DNA of 11,382 bases from Bacillota bacterium (GTDB lineage: Bacteria; Bacillota; Clostridia; Oscillospirales; Acutalibacteraceae). The stretch spans positions 1 to 11,382 of the forward strand of contig JAEZJA010000274.1 in NCBI GenBank assembly GCA_023415895.1. The letters run 5' to 3'. Made by a program: the position numbers and the translations under genes. The notes beneath the pieces are model-generated. The model was given only the letters and a program-made list of their open reading frames with translations, had not been told where the DNA came from and searched no databases. The stretch's first letter is position 1. Each line of letters opens with the position of its first letter. This document shows positions 5,699 to 11,382 of the stretch, one piece after another.

Positions 5699-6952
5699 TT
5701 GAGAAAATGTATAGCCGCTGTTCTGGCGGGTGCCATGCTGCTGTTATCCGGATGTTCCCTATTTTTCCCCGGAACGTCCAGTTCATCGGTCTCTTCGGGG
5801 GCGGCGGCAGAGTATGCGGACGAATACGAGAATGGCTGGTGCTACCAGCGGCTGGACGATCACCTTCAACAGGGGTATGCAGAGGTCTATGCGGCGGTTC
5901 GGACGAGCATTGATCGCGAGGAAACCGTGACCATCAAGGACACCGCCAATGGAACGACAAAGGACTACAATGGACTGAAAATCGCCCTGTCCAAGCCTCT
6001 GAGTTCGCGGATGGAAGCGCAGAAACTGTATAACGCTTTTTTGACGGACAATCCCCAGTTTTTCTTTATCGGCAGCACCTACAGCTATGAGGGATATCGC
6101 TCGGGCAACATCGATTACTATGATACGTTTTGCCTTGTATTTACCATGAGCGCGCAGGAGCGCGTCACTGCGTCCCGGCAGCTGGACGCGGCAGTGCGAT
6201 CGATACTGCGCAAGGTGACCGCTGACGCCTCACACAATCAGTTTCAGACCGAACTGGTGCTGCATGATTCGCTGCTCTCCTTCTGCTCTTATGAGAGCCG
6301 TGCCACCGAGCTCAGTGATCCGCTGGAGGTCTACCCCAATGCCTTTACCGCGTTTGGAGCTTTGGTTGAGGGGCGGGCCGTGTGTGAAGGCTATTCGCGG
6401 GCTATGCAGCTGCTGCTCCATAAGGCTTCGATCGACTGCACGCTGGTCAGCGGCAAGGACGAAAACGGTGTCTCCCATATGTGGAATTTTGTCACTGTGG
6501 ACGGCTTGAATTATCATCTCGACCCGACTTGGAATGATAGCGCCGACAGCCTGCATCATTCTTATTTTAATCTGACCACCGAGGAAATTCTTCGCACGCA
6601 CACCATTGATGGGGACAACATCGGCATTGATACCTGTATGTCCGAAACCGGCAATTATTACAGGCGCATGGGGTTGTTTCTGAATACCTCCAGCCGCAAC
6701 GAAATTGCGGCAGTGATTGCCAAGTGCGTTAAAATGGGGTATACGACGATTGATCTGCGCTTTTCCCCCGAAACCTTTGCGGGGGCGCGCTTGTTTATCA
6801 ACAACCGTACACTGCTGTCGCAGAAGGTGGATGACGCGCTGAAGGGGACGGGACTGTCCATGTGGAACTATGAGGAATACAATGTCAACGACAGCTATCA
6901 CACGCTGACACTATACCGCAGTGAGACAAACGATACGACGGCGGTAGCTTAA
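5699..6952 (+). CDS. Lipoprotein with transglutaminase-like (papain-fold) domain
   Basis: 417 residues. The N-terminus is a lipoprotein signal: basic start, hydrophobic stretch and the lipobox LLSGC with lipid-modified Cys19, then a Ser/Gly-rich tether. It should sit on the outer face of the membrane. A transglutaminase-like core follows, with the full catalytic triad visible: Cys229 in GRAVCEGYSRAM, His260 in GVSHMWNFV and Asp275 in YHLDPTWND. In bacteria such domains are mostly cysteine peptidases or amide-cleaving or cross-linking enzymes; the substrate cannot be told here. Residues about 40-180 and the C-terminal 110 residues are not recognised. The start is a TTG at 5699, chosen because AGGAGAGGAG (5681-5690) ends 8 bases upstream and because the next in-frame ATG (Met13) would destroy the signal peptide. 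It shares a probable transcript with the LCP-like gene, so both may act on the cell wall. Confidence 0.88.
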   Translation: MRKCIAAVLAGAMLLLSGCSLFFPGTSSSSVSSGAAAEYADEYENGWCYQRLDDHLQQGYAEVYAAVRTSIDREETVTIKDTANGTTKDYNGLKIALSKPLSSRMEAQKLYNAFLTDNPQFFFIGSTYSYEGYRSGNIDYYDTFCLVFTMSAQERVTASRQLDAAVRSILRKVTADASHNQFQTELVLHDSLLSFCSYESRATELSDPLEVYPNAFTAFGALVEGRAVCEGYSRAMQLLLHKASIDCTLVSGKDENGVSHMWNFVTVDGLNYHLDPTWNDSADSLHHSYFNLTTEEILRTHTIDGDNIGIDTCMSETGNYYRRMGLFLNTSSRNEIAAVIAKCVKMGYTTIDLRFSPETFAGARLFINNRTLLSQKVDDALKGTGLSMWNYEEYNVNDSYHTLTLYRSETNDTTAVA

Positions 6953-7002
6953 TTACTAATAATCCAGGCGACATGCTGCGATTGTTGAAAGGCTGGTGTG
7001 GT

Positions 7003-7416
7003 ATGTTAGACAGGGTACCCGATGCGTTGGAGATAACTAACCTATTAGGACAGTCTCTTTATGCGGTGTGGACCCACTTGCGTGCATTCATTGACGCGAG
7101 ATACGATATGGAGCAATCGTGGAACAGCGGCGGCAAAAGCTGGATCTATGAGTACAAATACCGTCGAGGCGGCAAAACGTTATGCAGTTTTTGTATGCGT
7201 CAAAACTGTTTAGGCTTCATGGTGATATTCGGCAAGGACGAGAAAGCCAAATTTGAGGCTGACCGCGATTTGTATTCGCAGAACGTACTACTTACTTATG
7301 ACAGCGCAACGACCTATCATGATGGAAAATGGGTGATGTTTACTCCGGTGGATGACGCGCTCTTTCCGGACTTTGAGCGTATGCTGTTGATCAAACGCAA
7401 ACCGAACAGGAAATAG
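7003..7416 (+). CDS. DUF3788 family protein
   Basis: 137 residues from the ATG at 7003. It looks like DUF3788 (PF12663), a small cytoplasmic family of unknown function: W23 in AVWTHLRAFI, then YEYKYRRGGKTLCSF near residues 51-65, FMVIFGKDE, YHDGKWVMF, and the C-terminal LLIKRKP. There is no signal peptide or membrane segment. An in-frame ATG at 6973 would add ten residues. I prefer 7003 because MLDRVPDALEI fits the family's usual distance to the first Trp, and an AAAGG lies 10 bases upstream, but neither start has a strong ribosome binding site. It begins 50 bases after the lipoprotein gene and may be read through from it. The codon mix includes CTA, TTA and ATA and looks more AT-rich than its neighbours, which could hint at a separate origin. 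Confidence 0.75.
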   Translation: MLDRVPDALEITNLLGQSLYAVWTHLRAFIDARYDMEQSWNSGGKSWIYEYKYRRGGKTLCSFCMRQNCLGFMVIFGKDEKAKFEADRDLYSQNVLLTYDSATTYHDGKWVMFTPVDDALFPDFERMLLIKRKPNRK

Positions 7417-7471
7417 GACAAGGCCAATAAGCAGCGCATTTAAGGTATCCTTGTAATAAGGAAGACTAAAC

Positions 7472-7495
7472 GGCGGGAGCAAGCCTCCGCCCTAC
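7472..7495. repeat. Second copy of the GGYGGGAGC palindromic repeat
   Basis: GGCGGGAGC and GCCTCCGCC around AA, followed by CTAC. This matches 2196-2219 at 20 of 24 positions. Here the stem has one G-T pair and one A-C mismatch, so it is more decayed than the left copy. It lies between the DUF3788 gene and the terminator and is best read as another member of the dispersed intergenic repeat. Confidence 0.6.
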
Positions 7496-7538
7496 GGTCA
7501 TTCGCCCATTCATGACGGACATTGAGTATCGTGTAATC

Positions 7539-7583
7539 GAGAAAAACCCGCTAAAAGGCGCAGCCTTTTAGCGGGTTTTTCTC
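7539..7583. terminator. Bidirectional intrinsic terminator between convergent transcripts
   Basis: A perfect 21-base stem: GAGAAAAACCCGCTAAAAGGC pairs in full with its reverse complement around a 3-base loop (GCA, 7560-7562). The GC-rich core (CCCGCTAAAAGGC) is flanked by A5 on the left and T5 on the right, so it gives a U-run in either direction. It serves the plus-strand transcript ending at 7416 and the minus-strand histidine kinase ending at 7603. Confidence 0.93.
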
Positions 7584-7602
7584 TCAGTATAAAGGATGGC
7601 AT

Positions 7603-9552
7603 TTATACAACTGGGATTTGAGCGCCCTCGCTTTCCAGTGGAGCCGGTGAGGGCATTCTGCTTTCGGTGGAAGACGTCGCCTCAAGAGGTACGGCACGCT
7701 GCAAGGTCAGCACGACCTTGAACAGATCGCCGTCGATCAAAATGCTCATTTTGCCGTGCTGCAGCTCCATCAGGCTGCGGGCAATGGACAAGCCAAGGCC
7801 GCTGCCTTCGGTGTTGCGCGCTTCATCGCCGCGGACGAAACGTTCCATGAGCTCTTCGGGACGGATGTTAAGGGCATCCCGCGAAATGTTTTTGACGGTC
7901 AGCAGCACATTGTTGCCGATTTCCACCACATCCACATACACGCGCGTGGCATCCAGCGCGTATTTAGCGGCGTTGCTGAACAGGTTGTCCAATACCCGCC
8001 ATAGGTGCCTTCCGTCGGCGTAGACAAAAACGTGGGTTTCGGGCAGGGAGCACACCATCTGGATGTTGCGTTCTTCCAGCCGCGACTCAAATTCTCCTCC
8101 TGCCTGTTTGATGAGCTCACCCAGATTAAGAATTTCGATATTGACCGATACATTGCCCGTCGTGACCTTGGAGGCTTCCACCAGATCGATCATGAGCTGT
8201 GCCAGACGGCGGGATTTGCGATCGAGAATGCCGACGTATTCGAGTGCCTTGGGGTCTTGAATGTCCGTGGTTTTGAGCAGATCGACATAGTTAATAATCG
8301 AGGTCAAGGGGGTTTTGATGTCGTGTGATACATTGGTGATGAGTTCGGTCTTCATGTGTTCACTTTGCATAGCGTGTTTGACAGCCAGCTTCATGACGTT
8401 ACCGGTGTTGTTGATGTTGCGCGCGATGTGGGGAAAGAAGGACACCTGTTTTTCATCCACGAGCTGTCCCAGCTCGCCCTGAGCCATGCGATCGGTCGCC
8501 TTCTGGATGCGCTCGTATTGAATCAGGACAATGCATACAAGGATGATCATGGAGACCGTCTGGAGAAACCAGAAAAAAGTGAACAGACTGTTGCCGCGGC
8601 TCATGCCTGCAATCAGAATAATCTGGAAGAGAGCGTAGGCGACCATGGCGAAAACAATCCAAAACAACAGCTGGAAATTCTTAATAATGGCCTTGAGGCA
8701 GCGTATGATAAGACAGAGCATGGACGAGGAATACAGCGTTTTCGCCTTGGTGCGCCTTACCAGCGAGAAAAAGCCGGCTAAAGTGCCGATCACCGCGATC
8801 ACTGAACCGAAAATGCGTTCCGATATAGACGCATATGGGCTGAGCAGCACATAGGCACCAAGAAAGACACAAAGAGTCATCCCGACCAGCAGCGGTTCTA
8901 TCCAGATGCGATCGAGGGGATTGAGTACGATGCCCTCCTGTCCTGGACGATGGCCGGTGGCGGCAATTTGGAAGCTGAAAAGCACCACACACATCAACAG
9001 GCTCAGAATGGCCAGGATAATGAGGGGGATAAACCATTTTTTTGCGAGTGCAAAGGTGGCCACCCCTTCAGAAAGGCTGTCCCTGACGAGGAGCTGCTTG
9101 CGCAGGCCAATCAGGACAAAGCCGCTGTCCACGGCAATTTGCTCATATTGATTGTCTGTCAACTGGGAAATGGTCTCTAGTTTTTTGGGCTGTGTCTCCT
9201 CAAGATTGGAGAGCAGTACGTCCCCCGAGTTATCGGTTAGCATCCACACCAGGTTGCAGCCTGCGGGAGGAAAGAGCAGGCCGTGCATACTGTCCAGCTC
9301 GCCCGCATCCGAAGCGGGGAGGGAAGTGTTCGCTTGTCTCTTGCTTTCTAAGGAGTAGTACTGCTGTATGGCGACAGCCTTTTCAGCAATGGCATAGCGA
9401 TAGGGGTTGGTTTGCGTGTAGGACTGCCGGTATACTTGCACCGAATCCACCAGATTGACGAGCAGGGCGATTGTTCCGCAGCTTGTTGCGGCGAAAATCG
9501 CCAGCAGGCAGCAAGCGATGAACTTCACAAGGGTATGGTGACGCAGTTTCAA
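7603..9552 (-). CDS. Sensor histidine kinase, multi-spanning membrane protein
   Basis: 649 residues. The first membrane segment is at about 11-34, followed by an extracytoplasmic region at about 35-173. Five more hydrophobic segments follow at about 174-196, 217-238, 247-265, 293-316 and 324-345. A short HAMP-like stretch (KATDRMAQGELGQLVDE, 351-367) leads to the dimerisation/phosphoacceptor helix with His410 in NVSHDIKTPL. The HATPase domain has the N box DNLFSNAAKY (Asn523, Asn527) and the G box EGSGLGLS (582-589). A Ser/Pro/Glu-rich tail of about 30 residues follows the last catalytic strand. The start is a TTG at 9552, supported by AAAGGAGG at 9561-9568 with an 8-base gap. It lies 17 bases after its response regulator in the same operon. 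The kinase core resembles VanS-type kinases; the stimulus is unknown. Confidence 0.95.
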   Translation of the reverse strand: MKLRHHTLVKFIACCLLAIFAATSCGTIALLVNLVDSVQVYRQSYTQTNPYRYAIAEKAVAIQQYYSLESKRQANTSLPASDAGELDSMHGLLFPPAGCNLVWMLTDNSGDVLLSNLEETQPKKLETISQLTDNQYEQIAVDSGFVLIGLRKQLLVRDSLSEGVATFALAKKWFIPLIILAILSLLMCVVLFSFQIAATGHRPGQEGIVLNPLDRIWIEPLLVGMTLCVFLGAYVLLSPYASISERIFGSVIAVIGTLAGFFSLVRRTKAKTLYSSSMLCLIIRCLKAIIKNFQLLFWIVFAMVAYALFQIILIAGMSRGNSLFTFFWFLQTVSMIILVCIVLIQYERIQKATDRMAQGELGQLVDEKQVSFFPHIARNINNTGNVMKLAVKHAMQSEHMKTELITNVSHDIKTPLTSIINYVDLLKTTDIQDPKALEYVGILDRKSRRLAQLMIDLVEASKVTTGNVSVNIEILNLGELIKQAGGEFESRLEERNIQMVCSLPETHVFVYADGRHLWRVLDNLFSNAAKYALDATRVYVDVVEIGNNVLLTVKNISRDALNIRPEELMERFVRGDEARNTEGSGLGLSIARSLMELQHGKMSILIDGDLFKVVLTLQRAVPLEATSSTESRMPSPAPLESEGAQIPVV

Positions 9553-9569
9553 GCCACGTTCCTCCTTTA

Positions 9570-10277
9570 CTAAGACAGTTTCTCCATTTTATAGCCGTGT
9601 CCCCAGATGACCTTGATGTAACGCGGGTCTTTGGGATTAATCTCAATTTTTTCACGGATATGGCGGATGTGGACGGCCACGATGTTGTCAGCGCCGAAGG
9701 AGGGCTCGTTCCATACATTTTCATAAATCTGCGCACTCGAGAACACCAGTCCGCGGTTTTCCATTAAAAAGCGCACGATTTTGTATTCCACAGGTGTCAG
9801 CATAACCTCTTGACCGTCCACGCTGATGCGCTTGGCACCATCGTCGAGCTCCAGCCCGCCGTTAACCATAATTGTATGATCGGGCGTTTCCACAGGCAGA
9901 CTGCCAAAATTGTTGTACCGCCGAAGTTGGGACCGCACGCGCGCGACCAGCTCGAGCGGGTTGAAGGGCTTGACGATGTAATCGTCGGCGCCGATGTTGA
10001 GCCCCAGAATTTTGTCGTTGTCCTCGCTCCGGGCGGATAGCATGATGATGGGGATGTTGCGTGTTTCCCGGATTTTCATGGTTGCGCGCACACCGTCCAG
10101 ACGGGGCATCATGATATCCATCAGAATGAGATGGATATCCTCATTCCGCTGCAGCGCGTCAAGCGCCTGAAGACCATCATAGGCCTGCAGGACATGATAA
10201 CCTTCGGCCGTCAGATAAATATCCACAGCCGCGGCAATTTCTTTGTCATCATCACATACCAGAATGGTTTGGGGCAT
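9570..10277 (-). CDS. Response regulator, OmpR/PhoB (VanR-like) family
   Basis: 235 residues. The receiver domain has the acidic cluster Asp9-Asp10-Asp11, phosphoacceptor Asp54 in LMDIMMP, Ser81 in the switch position and Lys103 in IVKPF. After a linker, the C-terminal winged-helix domain reads from about residue 135 to the end, with VMLTPVEYKIVRFLMEN, DNIVAVHIRHIREKIE (recognition helix region) and the closing VIWGHGYKME hairpin. The start is the third in-frame ATG, at 10277, because AGGAGAGG lies just upstream at a 9-base gap. Starts at 10307 and 10286 would precede or abut that ribosome binding site. Its partner kinase follows 17 bases later. It probably controls its own operon through the direct repeat at 10360-10376. 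Confidence 0.96.
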   Translation of the reverse strand: MPQTILVCDDDKEIAAAVDIYLTAEGYHVLQAYDGLQALDALQRNEDIHLILMDIMMPRLDGVRATMKIRETRNIPIIMLSARSEDNDKILGLNIGADDYIVKPFNPLELVARVRSQLRRYNNFGSLPVETPDHTIMVNGGLELDDGAKRISVDGQEVMLTPVEYKIVRFLMENRGLVFSSAQIYENVWNEPSFGADNIVAVHIRHIREKIEINPKDPRYIKVIWGHGYKMEKLS

Positions 10278-10322
10278 GGGATTCATCCTCTCCTGTCTTG
10301 GAGTCATCGGGCATTTGTCTGT

Positions 10323-10328
10323 ATTGTA
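10323..10328 (-). promoter_or_regulatory. -10 box of the two-component operon promoter
   Basis: TACAAT on the minus strand (5 of 6 to consensus), about 45 bases before the response regulator start. At the right distance upstream the sequence is CGGCCT, which does not resemble a -35 box. This fits a promoter that needs an activator. Confidence 0.5.
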
Positions 10329-10359
10329 ACATACAAAAGCAAAAAAGGCCGGTAAAAAA

Positions 10360-10376
10360 TCTTAAGGGTGTCTTAA
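10360..10376 (-). promoter_or_regulatory. OmpR/PhoB-type direct repeat TTAAGA-N5-TTAAGA (candidate autoregulatory site)
   Basis: On the operon's strand TTAAGA (10376-10371), CACCC, TTAAGA (10365-10360): an exact repeat with an 11-base period. OmpR/PhoB-family dimers bind direct repeats with this period, for example PhoP boxes in Bacillus. The promoter-proximal copy ends 31 bases before the -10 box, so the site covers roughly -44 to -60, just upstream of a poor -35. It also forms a weak AT-rich inverted repeat (TTAAG/CTTAA) before a T-run, but with one G-C pair this is too weak for a terminator. Confidence 0.5.
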
Positions 10377-10418
10377 ATTGTCCATGTGTGTAAATATCAC
10401 AACCGGGCGATTGTGGCT

Positions 10419-11051
10419 TCACTGAACACTCGAGGATTGGGGCATGACGGGGATCTCCCCCATAAATTCGGCAACAGGCTGGCGCATCCATATACCGGGC
10501 GTGATGCGCAGCGCAAAGCCGCCTCCGTCTGGGCCTGTCCATGCGTGGATGGGTTGACGGGGGTAGGCATAGGCGGCCATGAGCATCATGACCACGCCGC
10601 CGTGGGTGCATACGACCGCTTGGGTATCACCCCTGCGCATCAAGTCCTCGACCAACACTTCAAAGGCAGCGGTGACGCGTTCTTGAAAATGGGCGGAGCT
10701 TTCCCCGCCGGGGATGTCCTGACGCTTGCCTGCCAGCCATTCTTGAAACCGGTCATCGGTTTTGAGGTGGGTAACGCTGCGGCCGTCCCATTCGCCGAAG
10801 TCACATTCGGCCAGTCCCGGCAGGACTTCCTGCTGACAGCCGGGATAGAGCACCTCGAGCGTCTGGCGGCAGCGGGTAAGGGGACTGGTGAAAAAGCGGG
10901 TGGCTGCCGGATAGCTGCCCGTTTGTTTCATGTTCAGAAGATGGGTCAGACCAGTCGGAGACAGGGGCATATCGGTACGCCCGATGTACAAGCCTTCTTC
11001 GTTTGCCATGGTAAGACCATGTCGCAGCAAATAAATTTTGTAGGATTTCAT
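10419..11051 (-). CDS. Histidine phosphatase family protein (phosphoglycerate mutase-like)
   Basis: 210 residues with the catalytic core of the histidine phosphatase superfamily: Arg10-His11-Gly12 in LLRHG (His11 is the phosphorylated residue), Arg60 in TSPLTRCRQT, Glu82 in ECDFGEWDG as likely proton donor, and His150 in CTHGG. The stretch after RHG (LTMANEEGLYIGRTDMPLSPTG) is like that of alpha-ribazole phosphatase (CobC)-type and other broad-specificity members. No cobalamin gene is near, so the substrate is left open. It is cytoplasmic, with no signal peptide. The start is the ATG at 11051, with GGGAG 8 bases upstream. A separate promoter is seen at 11123-11152. No strong terminator separates it from the two-component operon downstream, so some read-through is possible. 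Confidence 0.92.
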   Translation of the reverse strand: MKSYKIYLLRHGLTMANEEGLYIGRTDMPLSPTGLTHLLNMKQTGSYPAATRFFTSPLTRCRQTLEVLYPGCQQEVLPGLAECDFGEWDGRSVTHLKTDDRFQEWLAGKRQDIPGGESSAHFQERVTAAFEVLVEDLMRRGDTQAVVCTHGGVVMMLMAAYAYPRQPIHAWTGPDGGGFALRITPGIWMRQPVAEFMGEIPVMPQSSSVQ

Positions 11052-11122
11052 GCGGATTCTCCCAAAGTTTAAACTTGTTTTTTAAAAAGACTGCGCGTTT
11101 AGGCGGCTACCTTTTGCACAGC

Positions 11123-11152
11123 ATTATAGCACAAATTCACTGAAATTGACAG
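11123..11152 (-). promoter_or_regulatory. Promoter of the histidine phosphatase gene
   Basis: On the minus strand CTGTCA (11152-11147, 4 of 6), an 18-base spacer and a perfect TATAAT (11128-11123), preceded by TGC as an extended -10. The predicted leader is about 65 bases. Confidence 0.6.
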
Positions 11153-11201
11153 GCACATCAACATGTTCAGCGCTTTTCAAGGCGTAATTTCGCTTTTTAG
11201 A

Positions 11202-11230
11202 CGGCGGCATACCATTTGAGCTTGCCGCTG
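11202..11230. other. Hairpin in the right intergenic region
   Basis: CGGCGGCA (11202-11209) pairs with TGCCGCTG (11223-11230), 8 pairs with one G-T, around a 13-base loop. No T-run follows on either strand. It lies between two divergent promoters, and I see no riboswitch or T-box signature around it. Confidence 0.35.
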
Positions 11231-11291
11231 TACTGTGCTTAAGGGAGGGCCTGCAAACTGGGGGAATCACTTCCCAAAAATAATTTTGTGA

Positions 11292-11307
11292 GATTTCATC
11301 AGAAATC
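11292..11307. promoter_or_regulatory. Inverted repeat GATTTC-ATCA-GAAATC, possible operator
   Basis: A perfect 6-base inverted repeat with a 4-base centre, ending 25 bases before the -35 box of the rightward promoter at 11333. The placement suits a regulator upstream of the promoter, but the arms are short. Confidence 0.3.
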
Positions 11308-11332
11308 CCCTTAAAAAATCACATATTGACGA

Positions 11333-11361
11333 TTTACAAAAGGGATGCAATTCGATATAAT
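11333..11361 (+). promoter_or_regulatory. Rightward promoter for a gene beyond the window
   Basis: TTTACA (11333-11338, 5 of 6), a 17-base spacer and a perfect TATAAT (11356-11361). A second TATAAT at 11375-11380 lacks a matching -35. No coding frame starts before the window ends, so the gene it serves is outside. Confidence 0.65.
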
Positions 11362-11382
11362 TATTAACACACTGTATAATTC

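Larger units (their letters stand above)
11052..11382. other. Non-coding intergenic region between divergent genes
   Basis: About 330 bases with no supported gene on either strand. It holds the leftward histidine phosphatase promoter, an AT-rich stretch, a hairpin at 11202-11230, a weaker one pairing GGGAA (11262-11266) with TTCCC (11271-11275), an inverted repeat at 11292-11307 and a rightward promoter at its end. I recognise no tRNA or named small RNA. Confidence 0.6.

Noticed and set aside
6230..6901. 223-codon minus-strand frame inside the transglutaminase-like gene
   Set aside because: It is antisense to the catalytic region with its intact triad; the product resembles no known family.
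10360..10376. TTAAG/CTTAA stem followed by a T-run as terminator of the phosphatase gene
   Set aside because: Only about five pairs with one G-C, too weak for an intrinsic terminator; the direct-repeat reading explains the sequence better.
10386..11072. 228-codon plus-strand frame opposite the histidine phosphatase
   Set aside because: The minus strand encodes RHG, the ECDFGEWDG segment and THGG in order; the plus frame is its shadow.
11326..11361. TTGACG as -35 for the right-edge promoter
   Set aside because: The spacer to TATAAT would be 24 bases; TTTACA at 11333 gives 17.

Overview
The window looks like chromosomal DNA of a moderately GC-rich, low-G+C-lineage Gram-positive anaerobe, most likely class Clostridia, Oscillospiraceae/Ruminococcaceae-like. 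The reasons are strong AGGAGG-type ribosome binding sites, sigma-A-like promoters (several with an extended TG -10), two credible TTG starts, and families common in Firmicutes: PepF, an LCP protein, a transglutaminase-like lipoprotein, an OmpR/VanR-type two-component pair and DUF3788. Palindromic intergenic repeats of a kind I recall from gut Clostridia are also present. Genus cannot be fixed from the sequence alone.

Layout, left to right. (1) 1-2048, minus strand: a two-gene carbohydrate unit, an MFS transporter followed by a glycoside hydrolase family 2 enzyme that runs off the left edge. The reading frames overlap by 20 bases. The promoter is well formed and has a perfect tandem 10-bp repeat directly upstream of its -35 box, which looks like an activator site. 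(2) 2097-2220: a cluster of three hairpins, apparently a dispersed intergenic repeat; the last hairpin has a second copy at 7472-7495. (3) 2282-4540, plus strand: a small T4 endonuclease V-like (pyrimidine dimer glycosylase family) protein and a complete oligoendopeptidase F. The pepF promoter lies over the stop codon of the preceding gene. (4) 4625-6952, plus strand: a membrane-anchored, divergent LytR-CpsA-Psr protein and a transglutaminase-like lipoprotein, probably one transcript and both acting at the cell surface, followed by a small DUF3788 protein (7003-7416). (5) 7539-7583: a perfect 21-bp-stem bidirectional terminator between convergent units. (6) 7603-10277, minus strand: a sensor histidine kinase and its response regulator. 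The operon promoter has a poor -35 and an upstream TTAAGA-N5-TTAAGA repeat with the 11-bp period expected for an OmpR/PhoB-family regulator, which suggests autoregulation. (7) 10419-11051, minus strand: a histidine phosphatase (phosphoglycerate mutase-like) with its own promoter. (8) 11052-11382: non-coding, ending in a rightward promoter for a gene outside the window.

Most genes are ordinary housekeeping or surface functions, and I see no prophage, CRISPR array, transposase or obviously new multi-gene system. The points most worth following are the two promoter-proximal direct repeats, the endonuclease V-like protein that keeps Arg22-Glu23 but lacks the N-terminal Thr, the LCP protein missing some catalytic residues, and the repeat family.
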